This document shows positions 25,891 to 37,396 of a stretch of DNA of 64,000 nucleotides, piece after piece. The first letter of the stretch is position 1. Every line of letters starts with the position of its first letter. Below the pieces are notes generated by a model. The model was not told the DNA's origin and searched no databases. It saw only the letters and a program-made list of their open reading frames with translations. The stretch covers positions 434,001 through 498,000 of the forward strand of contig NHNY01000003.1 of the NCBI GenBank assembly GCA_002786065.1. Reading direction: 5' to 3'. A program made the translations under genes and the position numbers. Source of the DNA: Microcyclospora pomicola (taxonomy: Eukaryota; Ascomycota; Dothideomycetes; Capnodiales).

Positions 25891-26472
25891 ATGGCAATCA
25901 ATGATAACATGTCTCCCCCCAAGGTCATCTCTCCCAGCAGACTAGCTCATGTCGTTCTTCGTACCAACAACTTTCCGACCATGGTGGAGTTCTACAAGAA
26001 CTTTCTCGGCGCTACAGTCACATTCGAGAACGACTTTCTAGCACTGTTGACCTACGACGAGGAGGATCACCGAGTAGCCATCCTATCTGTTCCGACAGCC
26101 AAGTCAAAGGACTCCGCCATGAATGGCTTGGACCATTTCGCCTTCGCCTTCGATACCCTCGAGGACCTCCTGATATCCTACCGTCAACGAAAGAACAAAG
26201 GCATCCTGCCTCACTGGCCGATCAACCATGGTCCCACCACATCGATCTACTACTTGGATCCCGACGGGAACGAGATCGAGACCCAGGTGGACAATTTCGA
26301 CACGGCCGAGGAATCGGAACAGTTCGTGGCCTCGCAGACCTTTCGTGAAAACCCCATCGGCACGGAGTTCGACCCGGAAGACTTGCTTGCGAGGCTACAG
26401 CAGGGTGTTTCGGAGAAGGTTCTTAAGAAACGTGTTGAGATTGGGCCGCGTGGTGCCCCGGAGGAAAGATGA
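25891..26472 (+). CDS. Vicinal-oxygen-chelate protein (glyoxalase/extradiol dioxygenase-like)
   Basis: An intronless 193-residue frame with an ATG at 25891. The single VOC module starts at about residue 17 (RLAHVVLRTNNFPTMVEFYKN). Three metal-ligand positions are visible: His in LAHVVLRT, His in GLDHFAFAFD, and Glu in the strand DPDGNEIETQ. This H-H-E pattern is that of glyoxalase I, bleomycin-resistance proteins and extradiol (catechol 2,3-) dioxygenases. Fungal members like this are often annotated as biphenyl-2,3-diol 1,2-dioxygenase-like, but the real substrate is unknown. The C-terminal 45 residues form a charged tail. No signal peptide is seen, so it is probably cytosolic. It stands alone, with a TATA box 126 nt upstream. 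Confidence 0.87.
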   Translation: MAINDNMSPPKVISPSRLAHVVLRTNNFPTMVEFYKNFLGATVTFENDFLALLTYDEEDHRVAILSVPTAKSKDSAMNGLDHFAFAFDTLEDLLISYRQRKNKGILPHWPINHGPTTSIYYLDPDGNEIETQVDNFDTAEESEQFVASQTFRENPIGTEFDPEDLLARLQQGVSEKVLKKRVEIGPRGAPEER

Positions 26473-27245
26473 ACATGGGCTCTGTGATGGTTGCCAGTAT
26501 ACAGCACGAGTACTGGTTATGAGATGCCGGGGCGAGTTGCAAGACCAGTCGTGTAGAATCCATCAGCTGTAATACTATATGATCAGCAGTCATAGAAGCA
26601 TGCGACAGTGATGTCTATGAGCAAGAACAAGAAGTTGAAGTGAGTCCATTGTATATATGTGTCGGATCAAACCGAGCCGGTCATGGCTTGTGCCACCCCG
26701 CTCGCGTGCATATGAAATCATGCAGGTCAATCTCTCCTATTCAGCATTATATTTAATTATTTACGGGTGGTGCCGTCCTCTACCTTATGCTGCGTAATAC
26801 GAAGAAGCCGAGTTGTCTCGTTGGGAAATTCAGGGTCTAGAATGGTGATCTGGGGTGCAGGGAATATTCTCCAGACTTTACTGTCTGATTGTGCAACATA
26901 CCTTATAGTATCTCTTATTTTATGTGGCTGCGACTCGATACCAGGTGGACAGCAGTGCGCTGAACCCTCCACAAGATGAACCGTCCTTGCATTCGTGACC
27001 GTTGTGGCTGCTATCGCTAGGACGGATCAAGGAGCCGCAGGGCTTGAGGCACACCAATCCCAGGGTGTGGCTGCCTCGGCGCCTCCCCAATTAGGTTTAT
27101 GTAGAGAAGAATTAGGGTTTGGACCTTTGCGATAGCCCTCCCCAATTTACAAGGACCGTCACAGTCTCATAGAGCTGTTACTCTACGAGCCCAGCTTTCG
27201 ATACCACATGTCCCTACGGCCTCCCCATCGAATTGGTGCGCAGTC
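26473..27245. other. Intergenic region, no supported gene
   Basis: About 0.8 kb between two plus-strand genes. A/T-rich near 26730-26770. The part nearest 27246 should be the promoter of the GT71 gene. No gene recognised. Confidence 0.55.
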
Positions 27246-28769
27246 ATGATCGGGGGAACACGCTCTCGAAGGTCCTACCTGGTCGTCGTCGCCGTCGTCC
27301 TGTTCTTGTTCCTGTTTGGAGCCTCCATCTTCCGCCAACCGGAGCAGGCGAAATGGGTGTCAGAACTGCCCATGAACTATTGGAATGGTAGACCCAGCAA
27401 TGGCTTGTCGACTGGCGGTGGTGTCGCGCCTGGCAATGCCCCGGCAGATGAGACTCCTACTGGACAAGCTCACAGGATCGAGGACGCCGACGACTTCAAG
27501 CCGCATTTCCAACAAGTCCTCAACATCCCCGCGATGACTGTCGCTGAGGCCAGGAAGACCTGCTCGTGGAAGGAGACCGACAAGGTCAACTATATGTTCG
27601 GCTACGATATTGAATGGATGAAGGTGGATCGGGAACAGGCAGATATCGTCGAGCACCAGAACAACTGGAAGAACTTTGTGAGTTCCGGGATGAAGGAGTA
27701 CTCGACGGTCAAGAAGCACTTCAGCGGACGAGGTCTGGTCGTGGTGGCGGGCAACTTTGATACCCTCCAGCGTGCGAAGCTCATGCTCAAGCAAATGACT
27801 CTGCTCAAGTCGACGTTGCCGATCGAGGTCCATTACTGGGACCACGAAATCAATGCCGAGACGCGTGCTGAGCTCGCAAAGCTATATCACGACGTGCGCT
27901 TCTGCGACATCTCCAAGTCCACCAATGTATTCGAGGTCTTGCACATGCCGTTCGCACTGCCGAACTTTCAGTTCAAGGTCGCCTCCATCTTGAACTCAGG
28001 CTTCGCAGAGGTCATCCTTCTTGATGCGGATAACATTCCCGTGATGAGGCCAGAGCTGCTTTTCGATTCGAAGACGTACAAGGAATACGGAACGGTCTTT
28101 TGGCCCGATATTGCGCGTACGCGACCATCCAACCCGGCATGGGCCGTCACCAACACCCCTTGCAGGATGGACGAGTACGAGCAGGAAAGTGGACAGCTGA
28201 TGGTGGACAAGCGACGCTTCTTCTACCATCTCCAGCTGTCGTTGTGGTTCATCACCAGCACCGAGTTCTACTACAGCCAGTTCCTGCTCGGCGACAAGGA
28301 TCTGTTCCGCTTCGCCTGGCACGCGCTCAAGACGAAATACGGCCGGCCTAGCCGCTGGCTCACGAGCATCGGCACTAACCACGCCGGCAAGTTCTGCGGC
28401 CACACCTTCGGCCAGGCCTTCCCGGACGAGCATGGCGAGATCGCCTTCCTGCACGGCGGCCTGATGAAGACGGTCGACCTGGCCGTGCTCGAGTGGAACC
28501 GCGACATGGGCGGCTACTACAACGCCTACAAGCGCACGCCGACCGACGAGCAGCCCGAAGTCGTCGAGGACGTCGGCATCTTCTACGAGGACGCCACCAG
28601 CTACGTGCCCGCCAACGTCAAGCCCAAGATCAAGCACGGCGAGTCCTGCACCGACATCAAGGGCGTCGAGGCCCGCGATCTCGACGAGGTCCTGCCTGGC
28701 TTCGAGGCACGCTTCAAGGAGCTCGGCGGATATTGGCAGCTGGAGCCTGATTACGTCGCGCCGGAGTAA
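27246..28769 (+). CDS. GT71-family alpha-mannosyltransferase (MNN2/MNN1-like)
   Basis: An intronless 507-residue type II membrane protein. A short basic cytoplasmic tail (IGGTRSRRS) precedes one hydrophobic segment at about residues 10-27, then a stem and a luminal catalytic domain. The catalytic region starts near RGLVVVAGNFDTLQRAKLML and carries the metal-binding DxD motif D260-A-D262 in ILLDADNIPVM. Later conserved segments are TVFWPDI, ESGQLMVDKRRF and GDKDLFRFAW, all usual for the GT71 mannosyltransferases that extend outer chains of N-glycans and other Golgi mannans. It should act in the Golgi on cell-wall glycoproteins. Whether it makes alpha-1,2 or alpha-1,3 bonds cannot be told from sequence alone. 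Codons grow more C/G-rich toward the 3' end. Confidence 0.88.
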   Translation: MIGGTRSRRSYLVVVAVVLFLFLFGASIFRQPEQAKWVSELPMNYWNGRPSNGLSTGGGVAPGNAPADETPTGQAHRIEDADDFKPHFQQVLNIPAMTVAEARKTCSWKETDKVNYMFGYDIEWMKVDREQADIVEHQNNWKNFVSSGMKEYSTVKKHFSGRGLVVVAGNFDTLQRAKLMLKQMTLLKSTLPIEVHYWDHEINAETRAELAKLYHDVRFCDISKSTNVFEVLHMPFALPNFQFKVASILNSGFAEVILLDADNIPVMRPELLFDSKTYKEYGTVFWPDIARTRPSNPAWAVTNTPCRMDEYEQESGQLMVDKRRFFYHLQLSLWFITSTEFYYSQFLLGDKDLFRFAWHALKTKYGRPSRWLTSIGTNHAGKFCGHTFGQAFPDEHGEIAFLHGGLMKTVDLAVLEWNRDMGGYYNAYKRTPTDEQPEVVEDVGIFYEDATSYVPANVKPKIKHGESCTDIKGVEARDLDEVLPGFEARFKELGGYWQLEPDYVAPE

Positions 28770-29576
28770 GATATGATCTCCGAAAGGTGGACGTGTACGT
28801 GTTTTAACATGACGGCTTGGGTGGTCGTAAATATGAAGCATTTGGCAATGATATATAGATATGTGGATACAGCCCGTCACAGCGTGTGCATTTCCGTCAT
28901 CGAGACTGCCTGCCTTCAAATGACGGATGGATTGATTGGATGGGTACAGCGGCGCTTTTAGAGGTTACCTTATATGTACATTTACGGTCCAACACTTTTG
29001 ATCATACAGCGCTCGACGCCGGTCTTATAGGTTTCCACGTCGTACCCTCTCCCGACTGTATCATGTTGTGCTGATGGAATGGATGAAGTGCCGTCTAGAA
29101 ACGATCACATCTGACATCGCATCTGCCTTCACGTGACAAACGGTCCTCCGGCGCCCCCAATTTCCATTCGCTTAAACCACCCGTCAGTAATTGTATCTTT
29201 TCCATCGAGGCGTGAAGCATTCCTGCTTAACGAAGGACGTCCTGTTTCTCCAACATGCAATGATGCTGCCCGCGCGATCCCCCAGGCTAGGCCCATATCG
29301 CTTCAAGGACTGCATTGCGCTACCGCATGTCCTTGTCAGCCGCACCGCCCACTTACATCCATAGCCTTTCACGCCTGCAGGCCCAATCGTTCACAGCCAC
29401 GACGTGGTCGATACCCGTAGCCGATGATGGTCAAGTACATCTTTCTCTCTCCTTCTCTGTTGGCGTCCAATACGAGCATTTCATTTTGGGCTGTTGATTC
29501 GTGTGCATTACGGCTCTGGCAGGCGGACCTGTCATTTCTTACGGACATTTGCCCTGTAGGTTGATCGTTTGTTGCC
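28770..29576. other. Intergenic region, no supported gene
   Basis: About 0.8 kb between two plus-strand genes; only short frames without recognisable features. It should include the promoter of the AAA ATPase gene. Confidence 0.55.
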
Positions 29577-32500
29577 ATGGCAGTTGATATAGAAGGCAGT
29601 AAGAAAGCGCCGGACGGAGAGGTGAGAGCAGCGCTGGAGCATACTTCGTCAAAAGGTATGCAGTCTCAAGACGTCTCGATAGGATGACTCAAGCTCTAAC
29701 CACCACTCAGCTTTTCAATGGGCGTACAAAGCCCCAGACTGGTTCGTTACGTACAATGTGCAGACGGCCCGCGAAATCGCGGCTCTCGAGAGCAAGCTCG
29801 TTCTGGTAGACGAGCTTGAGGACAATGTCGCGAAGACTACGAAGCAGGCGGTAGATGCACCAGAAATTGATGCAACCCTCGCAGTAGATAACACCAGCGG
29901 CAAGACTCACCCTGTTGGACTTGACGAGAATGAAGCCGGGCAAGCCACCGAACACGAGAACGAGTTGATCACCAGCGGAATATCAACTTGCGCAAATGAG
30001 CGGGAACAGTTGGAGGACAAGGTCTCAAGACCGCAATTCCGGGTATCTGCCGAAGCATTCGAGGAGCTGAGCGACGCAGCTGGTAGCGCCCTGGTCGTGA
30101 GCAGCGATGGCAGGTTAGCCGCAGGAAGATCTAGTATACTCCTGTGTACAGATTCCAGCAGTGGCCTTGAAACGGTAGACTTCGCGATCGGGCAACTTGC
30201 CAAGGAGATGTCGGCCAGTCTCGTGACGGTGGAGATGGCAGATCTCGAGGATTTGGGAGCAGACTTTTATGCGCAGGAAGAGGATTTGGACGCGTCGTGC
30301 AAGCTTGCCAAACGGGAGAAGAAAGCTGAAGACGCTCGGAAAGAGAAGGAGGATAAAAGGAAAAAAGACGCCGAGGAGGCGAACGAAAGGAAAGAAGCTG
30401 AAGGAGCGCAGGAGAAGAAAGAAGCTCAAGATGCGCAGAAACAGGGCGAAGCTCGTGTTGAGGATGGAGAGGTGATTGGTACGAAAGCGACTGCTCATGA
30501 GCAGGGCGAAGTGCGACTAGTAGTCAATGGCCATAGCGAGGAGACTGTGTCAACTTGCAATGGTCTGGAGGGATTGGATAGGGAATCAATACGTAGGCAG
30601 AGGGAGAGCGCAGAGGAGGAAGCGAAGGGGATGCAAGAGAAGATTAGTGGTGGAAAAGACGGAGATGGGGAGGCAAACGAGGAAGAGAAAGAGAAGAAAG
30701 AGGAGGATGAGAAAGAGAAGAAAATGGAAGAGCAAGAATTAGCGGAGAAAGAAAGCGGGATTTACGAGGAGCATTGTAAAGAACGAGAGAAGCATGAGTT
30801 CGCAACTCCATACAACTTCGCAGGCTTCTACTTTGGGGTGCCCTCGAAGAAGACCGCCACAGAGCCGGCCATGGAACGTAACAGGAAAGCCTTCGAAGCG
30901 CTGATAGAAGCTCCGGGACTCAAATCCAATAGCAAGTCTGCGCAAAAAGAACAGCTCGCCGCTGATGTGGAGTCTGATCCGGACTGCTCACCTGTATTGA
31001 TACACGTACGGAATGTCACGGAATACATGTCAAGAGGGCCCAAGAAATCGTTCTGGAAGCAGACTACAGAGAGTGGCCGAATTCTATCTCGCTTTCGCGG
31101 AGTGGTTGAGTCGCAAAGAAGGGCAAAGAAGAAGTATTTGCTTCTCTTCTCGGTCGTGTCAGATGCCAAGCCATATGGATGTGATGAGTGCGATGATAGA
31201 ATCTGTTCCTCTTCGGAATGTGGCGGACCTCTGCGTAAGAAATTACGGGTGGACGCGACATCTGTCATAGGCCTGCGGCTCATCAAAGACACGCCTGACG
31301 AGGCATCTGATGGAAAAGCCCGGAACAAGCGCGAGAACATCCGGCGCTTGGCACGAAGTCTTCGGATGAGACGACTGAGCAACATCTCTTCTCGTCTGCT
31401 TGATTCAGAGGGAGCCTGGGCTGAGCTCAGCGAGAGCCGAGATCTTCAGCTGTTCGAGTCTTCGTTGTGGACAGCCGAAGACATACAGCATGTCGTGACA
31501 CGGATCAGCGGGAAAAGCTTCAAGCAAGCTTCGATAGAGCTTTCGGATGTCCTGGAGGGTCTACGCCAAGTCCAGCGCTCAAAGAAGATTGACAGTGCTT
31601 TCAAGCAGAAATTGGCTGACGTTCGCAAGAACTGCAACAAGCACGAGTTACCCTTCGTGGACAACGTGATCGATCCGCAGAAGGTGGACTCGACTTACGA
31701 CCAGGTAGTTCTCGACGAGGAAACCAAAGCCACCATCAAACACCTTGTGTCGCTCACGACGTTGCCGGCCGAGATTGCATCACACCATCTCGTGAAGCAC
31801 TTAGGTACGAATGGCGCATTGTTCTATGGTCCGCCAGGGACTGGAAAGACGCTCTTTGCTCAAGCGATAGCGAAAGAATCTGGAGCAACTATGCTTGCTG
31901 TGGATGGCGCATCGGTTACCAATTGCTATGTTGGTGAAACGGAGAAACGCATCAAAGCTACATTCACATTAGCGACGAAGCTACACCCATGCATTCTGTA
32001 AGTCGTTGCTAAGATCGTCGTAAAACTAGTTTGGGCTTGTGCTGACTTTTCTAGCTTCATCGACGAGGTGGACTCGCTTTTCTACCGCCGTGGCTCTGAC
32101 GACAAATCATGGCAACGCGCCGCGCTTACACAGTTTCTTCAGATGATGGACGGTCTTGTGGCTAACAAGAAAAAGCCGTTTGTCGTTGTTGCTACTAACC
32201 GCCCGTCCGATCTGGACGAAGCGTTCTTGAGGCGGTTGTCCCACAAGGTACACTTCGATCTGCCATCCAAGGAGAGTCGAGCAAGGATCTTGCAAAACTT
32301 GCTGAAAGGCGAAGACGTAGACTCTACGGTGCAAATAGACGATCTTGCCACCGCAACAGATGGGTTTTCCGGATCTGACTTGCGCAACCTCTGTAGCCAA
32401 GCCGCTCTTGCATGGGTGGGCGAAGTAGGTCCAGTCTTCAGCGTTGGCACTGATTCTGCCACATTACTTCCGCCACCGAGGGTCCTGCTCAAGCCTCATC

Positions 32501-32788
32501 ATTTCGCCCACGCTATGGATCGGACTCAACCTACTGTCTCACGACGATCGTTGAGGCAGATTGCGATGTTCAAAAGTCGTTTCAACAAATCCGAAGAGGT
32601 GAGCATATCATTTCTCAATCGTCATGGATCGATACTAATGATAGCAGGATGAGCTGGAGTCGACTGGATCGCATAATGATTCGACAGCTTTCGCACGGGG
32701 CTTTGGCCGGCCGTCTGCTCGAGCGGTATACAAAGCAATGATCGCGAAAGCCGTTATTTCCAAGAGCCAGAAGCCGGACGAGAGATAG
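29577..32788 (+). CDS. AAA ATPase with long charged N-terminal region
   Basis: Four exons: 29577-29655, 29711-31997, 32055-32598 and 32648-32788, 1016 residues. All three introns (49-57 nt) have GT-AG ends and keep frame. The N-terminus (SKAFQWAYKAPDWFVTYNV) leads into acidic sequence, then two Lys/Glu-rich, probably coiled or helical blocks at about residues 220-285 and 320-386. The AAA module starts after FVDNVIDPQKVDSTYDQVV with Walker A at 733-740 (GPPGTGKT), pore loop NCYVGETEK, Walker B FIDEVD at 790-795, and the second region of homology VVVATNRPSDLDEAFLRR. The order and single ring resemble the MSP1/spastin/katanin clade, which remodel or extract proteins. Partner and location are unknown; no clear membrane anchor is visible. 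Confidence 0.88.
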
Positions 32789-33199
32789 AGCATAGCCTAT
32801 ACAAGATTGTACTTGTTTACGCCTGCAACGATGCAGATCATGCTTTGGCGTGATCATTCTGTACAGAGTCTCCACTTCATTTGGCACTTTCAACGTCACC
32901 GTCGCTATTGCTCTGCGCCATTGGGCCTTCGAATTGATAAGATAGAGTCTCATGAATGTAGTGGAGGTCGCCAAAGGCCGGTCTTCAGAAAGTGGAAGGC
33001 TGCAGGCAAATCGAGTTGGCAAATGCTACGCGAACAGGCTAGCGAACATTAGCTGCATATGCGTGGTCTCAGCCCCAGGTGACCCCCATCTGTGACACAG
33101 CTCCGGACCTTGACATACATAGGTACCTTCCGTTCGCCACGAAGCGGATCGTGATTGCTGCGTTCAATCAGTATAACTCAATAACGAACCAAAGTGGCC
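32789..33199. other. Short intergenic region
   Basis: About 0.4 kb between the AAA ATPase stop and the HET gene. It contains a palindromic AGGTACCT at 33121-33128, about 70 nt before the HET start. No gene recognised. Confidence 0.55.
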
Positions 33200-35347
33200 A
33201 TGGAGCAACTCGTAAGCACTACCAATGATAATGTCTTGGTAGATTTCGCGCATCTGTACGACATACCGCTTGACGATGAACACATTCGACTTGTCCGCCT
33301 CCATCCGGATTGTTTGCACGACCCAAGCTCTTCACAAGAGCTTCAGATACACATCCAAGTCGGCGAATGCAGATTCTCCGACATACCTCCCGGAGAGCTG
33401 TGTGCTTTGTCTTACTGCTGGGGATCCGATCGAGCCTCAAACCCCATACTCCTGAACAACAAGACCGTCCATGTCCGGAGGAATATATTCGACTTCTTGA
33501 TCTGCTGGCGAACGCGCATCCACGCGGGCAAGAGGCCATTGTACTTATGGATAGACCAGTTCTGCATCCATCAAGAAGATCTATCAGAGCGAGCTCGCGA
33601 GGTGCAGCGGATGGATGCCATCTACAAGCAAGCTTCTCTGGTGATATGCTGGCTTGGAGTCGGATCCAAGAGCAGTGACGAAGCCATGGATATGCTCTGT
33701 AGCATTCGTGAAGAACCGCTTGTCGAGTTCGCACCTGACATGATCGAGAATGGTGGTACTGAGCGGCGAGAAGTTGAGTCCGACGGTGAAGATGTCGATC
33801 CCGACAAGTCACGCAAGTCGGCACAGTGTCCAGCCGAGTTTGACGATGATGAAGCTTCCGAACCGGATATGCCCGAACATGAAGAGCGATATCTGTCCGG
33901 ACTTCGCGCGGTCTGTATGCTTGTTGCATTACCTTATTTTCGGCGGATGTGGTGTGTGCAAGAGACTGCTCTGGCAAATGAAGATGCTCTATTGCTCTGC
34001 GGAGAACGAGAGGTACCATTCGAAGCTCTATACCACCTTTGGATGCGTCAGCTGAATTCGGGCTGGATCATGTTTCGTCAACGATACTTCCCTTGGGACA
34101 TCTTTAATACCCCTCACGACAACGAAGGGGCAGATTTTATGCGTCTTTTTGAGTATGATGCGTTCTGGAGTGGCAACCCTCTGAAGTTCTTGGGTATAAT
34201 CGTCCAGAACAAGGTTACGAAAGCGTCCGATGTCGTGACAGGGGCAAGGTTTTTGTCACTTCTGATTGCTACCCGTCACTACCAATGTAGCGAGCCAGTC
34301 GACAAATTCTACAGCCTATTGAAGCTTGCCAGGGATGCTGACAAGCTGATTCCAGAAGTGGACTATTCGCAAAGGTATGAGGATGTGGCCATTGGGTTCA
34401 CCCGATCATGGATACAGCTCTACAACCGTTTAGACATCATAGCTACCGTCCTCAGAGACACTAAGGATGACAAAACCCTGCCCACATGGGTGGCTGAATG
34501 GACACATCGACCGCTCCATCATACTCTCATATCGCGATGGCCTCATCAAATGTCTGTTCAGGATGACATCGAGCACATCCCGTTATATGGTACAGATGGA
34601 ACAGTTAGTCCGGCGTATCGTTTCTGGTCAAATCCTGGGCTACTTCCGACGGAATATCTCCTTGCTGTAGGTATGAGCTGCGATGTGATCGATCTGTTAG
34701 GAGAGCCTCATATGTCCGCGATGTGTGAAGGACAAGGTGACTCCTTCCCACCCAATTGGCGGACGATTTTGGAGAAGTACATGTACCAGATCAAGGCAAA
34801 TCTCAATCAGGAAGACGAGCTCTGGAAACGTTTTCTCGGCGTGATGTTGGGCGGACGAAGACCCGACGGGACTCCATTCGATCGTTCACAAGTAAGAGTC
34901 GACGTGACTAAAGAGTGGACACACTTCCAGCTAGACCGTGGGGATGGGGTTCTAAGCTTCGAGGCTTGGATGGAGCCGCAATGGGAGACAATGGTTACAG
35001 GGCGTCGTTTTATGATCACAAGAAACGGCCAACTCGGACTTGTGCCATGGTTCGCGGAGGAAGGCGACGAGATCGTGATTGTTTTCGGGTGTAGTGTACC
35101 TCTGCTCATCCGTAGACAAGAAGACGGCACTTGCAAGATCATAGGCGATTGCTATGCGGAGGGGATGATGCGGGGTGAGATGATTGCAGCGGCTGGTGGC
35201 AAGCTCGTGCTGGAACAGAAATCTGCGGTGATTCTGGAAGAATTCGATGGACTGGTCAAGATGAATGGCGGAGTGGGTTTGGATGAGGGCCTTGAAGAGA
35301 CGAGCAAGTATGGCCACCTCGAGCCAGAATTGTTTGGTATCAGGTGA
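33200..35347 (+). CDS. HET-domain (heterokaryon incompatibility) protein
   Basis: An intronless 715-residue frame starting at the ATG at 33200. The HET domain covers about residues 60-260: a GELCALSYCWGSD block, then LYLWIDQFCIHQED, the REVQRMDAIYKQASLVICWLG helix and strand, and the later RRMWCVQETALANE motif. An acidic insert (ESDGEDVDPD and DDDEASEPD) sits between the domain halves. The C-terminal 350 residues resemble the common extension of HET proteins (DKFYSLLKLARDADKLIPEVDYS; TLPTWVAEWTH). Such proteins act in fungal non-self recognition, where they can trigger cell death, but most paralogues have no known role. No partner domain (NACHT, ankyrin, WD40) is attached. Confidence 0.93.
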   Translation: MEQLVSTTNDNVLVDFAHLYDIPLDDEHIRLVRLHPDCLHDPSSSQELQIHIQVGECRFSDIPPGELCALSYCWGSDRASNPILLNNKTVHVRRNIFDFLICWRTRIHAGKRPLYLWIDQFCIHQEDLSERAREVQRMDAIYKQASLVICWLGVGSKSSDEAMDMLCSIREEPLVEFAPDMIENGGTERREVESDGEDVDPDKSRKSAQCPAEFDDDEASEPDMPEHEERYLSGLRAVCMLVALPYFRRMWCVQETALANEDALLLCGEREVPFEALYHLWMRQLNSGWIMFRQRYFPWDIFNTPHDNEGADFMRLFEYDAFWSGNPLKFLGIIVQNKVTKASDVVTGARFLSLLIATRHYQCSEPVDKFYSLLKLARDADKLIPEVDYSQRYEDVAIGFTRSWIQLYNRLDIIATVLRDTKDDKTLPTWVAEWTHRPLHHTLISRWPHQMSVQDDIEHIPLYGTDGTVSPAYRFWSNPGLLPTEYLLAVGMSCDVIDLLGEPHMSAMCEGQGDSFPPNWRTILEKYMYQIKANLNQEDELWKRFLGVMLGGRRPDGTPFDRSQVRVDVTKEWTHFQLDRGDGVLSFEAWMEPQWETMVTGRRFMITRNGQLGLVPWFAEEGDEIVIVFGCSVPLLIRRQEDGTCKIIGDCYAEGMMRGEMIAAAGGKLVLEQKSAVILEEFDGLVKMNGGVGLDEGLEETSKYGHLEPELFGIR

Positions 35348-35843
35348 ACGTCTACTCTACGATTACCTTCAAGCTCTTAAGGAGGGGGGAACCAGCGCGA
35401 TGGCGGAATGGATTGCGTTCCGTTACAGGTATGAGCATCTTGCCTCAGCATAGAGCTACCTATCCAGACGCTATCAAAGCAGCGCATCCATGGCGTGCTG
35501 AGTCCTTTGAGATCTGATGTCTGTACCGCTTGTCGAATCCTCACCGGTCCGACCCGCAGACAGCTCCGTTCTCCATCGTTACATTCTTGAGGATCAGCTC
35601 TCGTACCAATTGCGCTGCAAAAGGTCGACATGGCCCATGAATGACTCTCATACGAAGCATTCCCGGGCGCTACGGCTTCCATGTCGGTGGCGCAAGTCTG
35701 TACTTCCCAACAAAGTAAGCATGAAGGATCGAATGGAGTAGCCCTGCCGTTCGTCGAGGTGTTCGTGAGGAGAGTATAAAGTACATGTCGCAGTCTGATC
35801 AGGTTTGTAATGTTCTCATCTCATCGCGTCAACGCTATTCAAC
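35348..35843. other. Intergenic region with a TATA element near its end
   Basis: About 0.5 kb without a supported gene. It ends with the promoter of the seven-exon secreted-protein gene. Confidence 0.5.
35775..35781 (+). promoter_or_regulatory. TATA box of the seven-exon secreted-protein gene
   Basis: TATAAAG, 69 nt before the ATG at 35844, in the correct orientation. Confidence 0.45.
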
Positions 35844-37396
35844 ATGCTTTCTCCCGTACTTATCTCCAGCTTGGTTCTTCTTTGGATCACTGGCACCGCT
35901 GCCGGCACCCCGAAGAACGTTCCACCTAAGATTTCTGGAAAGGTGAACCTGCTTGGCCATACCAAGGATGCTCCGTTCGGTACTGGTAATGCCAGTTACC
36001 CTAATGATCCTGGATTCTACTCGTAAGCACAGCTTTACTTCATATGAGCTATACCACTTACTGATGGACATCGACAGCGACGGTGGAGCAGGTGGCTTCG
36101 TCAATGGCCAGAAGTTCTTCACCTTGAGTGACGCCCGTACTATCAACGTCACGAACCCAAGTTACACACCCCAGGTCCATACAGTGTATGCGTATGCAGG
36201 AACTGTAAGTTGCTCTCACCCATGAATGCCTGACAGCATCGACTAATTTAGCACTAAAGCGGAACAACGATCCAACAGAAATCACCATCATCGCCAACTA
36301 TACAGAGGAGCCTCATTTCTACTACACTGGCAATGGCGGCTCAGGGGTCATCTCGTCGCAGCCTAGCGATGCCTGCCAAGGTGGTAACTTTGGCCCCGGA
36401 CCAAACAGTATGTTCATCAGTCTATGATGATTTGACGCATCTAATGCGAGACTGCAGCGGCAATGATCGCTCTGGGTAGCAACAATGGCAACCCTGGCGC
36501 CACAGTCTGGACGATATTCTGTGGCGCGGCAGTATACAATACCCTGATCGAGTTCGATGTTGTTGCACCAGCCAAGCTAGCTGCTAGCGGTCATAACATC
36601 AATGCCTCCCGGACTGTGCCACAGCTCTTCCAGGTGCGTCACCGTGCTCGACAGCATGTCGTGTTGTTACTGACACTCTTCAGGCCGATCAGCCACTGTA
36701 TGGATCTGACGGACTTGCGGCAGACGACACGTACATGTATCTTGTGGCTGCAACTGGCAGAATTGCCGGCAAAGGCAGCAAAGGCGGATACAAGTTAGCT
36801 CGCGTGGCTAAGGCATCTCGCACGAAGCCAAATGCATACAGGTACTACTGCGGTAACAACGCTACTTGGAGCAAATACATTCCAGCCACCGATGACAACT
36901 CTGTCAATTTCTTCAACGGCACAAATCCGGGCGGAGACGTATGTTGTCACTTCTCCTCCAGCTCTCAAGCTCATACAGCTACTGATCTAGTTACAGACTC
37001 AATTTGGCAGTGACTTGTTTTTCAGCACTTACTTCAACACTTGGCTGTTCTCTGTGAGTTGTTCTTCTTCTTCTTCTTCGAGTATCACTACGTACAACTA
37101 ACATGCCCAAGTACTCTGCCAAAGATGTCTACAGCGCATCCTATTACTCGCTAGCCTACTCGACCTCCGGAAACGTCGCCGGCCCTTATGCGGATCTTGG
37201 GCCATTCTTTCAGCCACCAACTGACCAGGCCTGCGACTCGAGCAGCCCCGGATATGTTCCTGCCACAACCGGGAGTGTTCCCGGAGTGTACCTGACGCAC
37301 TCTCATCCTGGGTTCGACACGAGCGGTCAGACTCTGCTGATTGGGTGGATCTCTTGTAATACTGTGACGGATCTTGCAAGGATTACGTTCCAATGA
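35844..37396 (+). CDS. Secreted protein of unknown function, seven exons (beta-propeller-like)
   Basis: Exons 35844-36022, 36078-36204, 36260-36407, 36458-36633, 36684-36938, 36997-37053 and 37112-37396, 408 residues. All six introns are short GT-AG introns that keep frame. In intron 2 the TTTAG next to the branch site is too close and would give a stop; the next AG (36258-36259) fits. The signal peptide is MLSPVLISSLVLLWITGTAAG. The mature protein is rich in Gly, Asn, Tyr and Thr with several N-x-T/S sequons (NVTNPSY, NYTEEP, NATWSK). Its end has an aromatic block (LFFSTYFNTWLFSYSAKDVY) and WISCNTVTDLARITFQ. The spacing of Gly/aromatic strands recalls five-bladed propeller families (for example GH43-like or DUF4185), but I cannot assign it. 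Confidence 0.75.
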
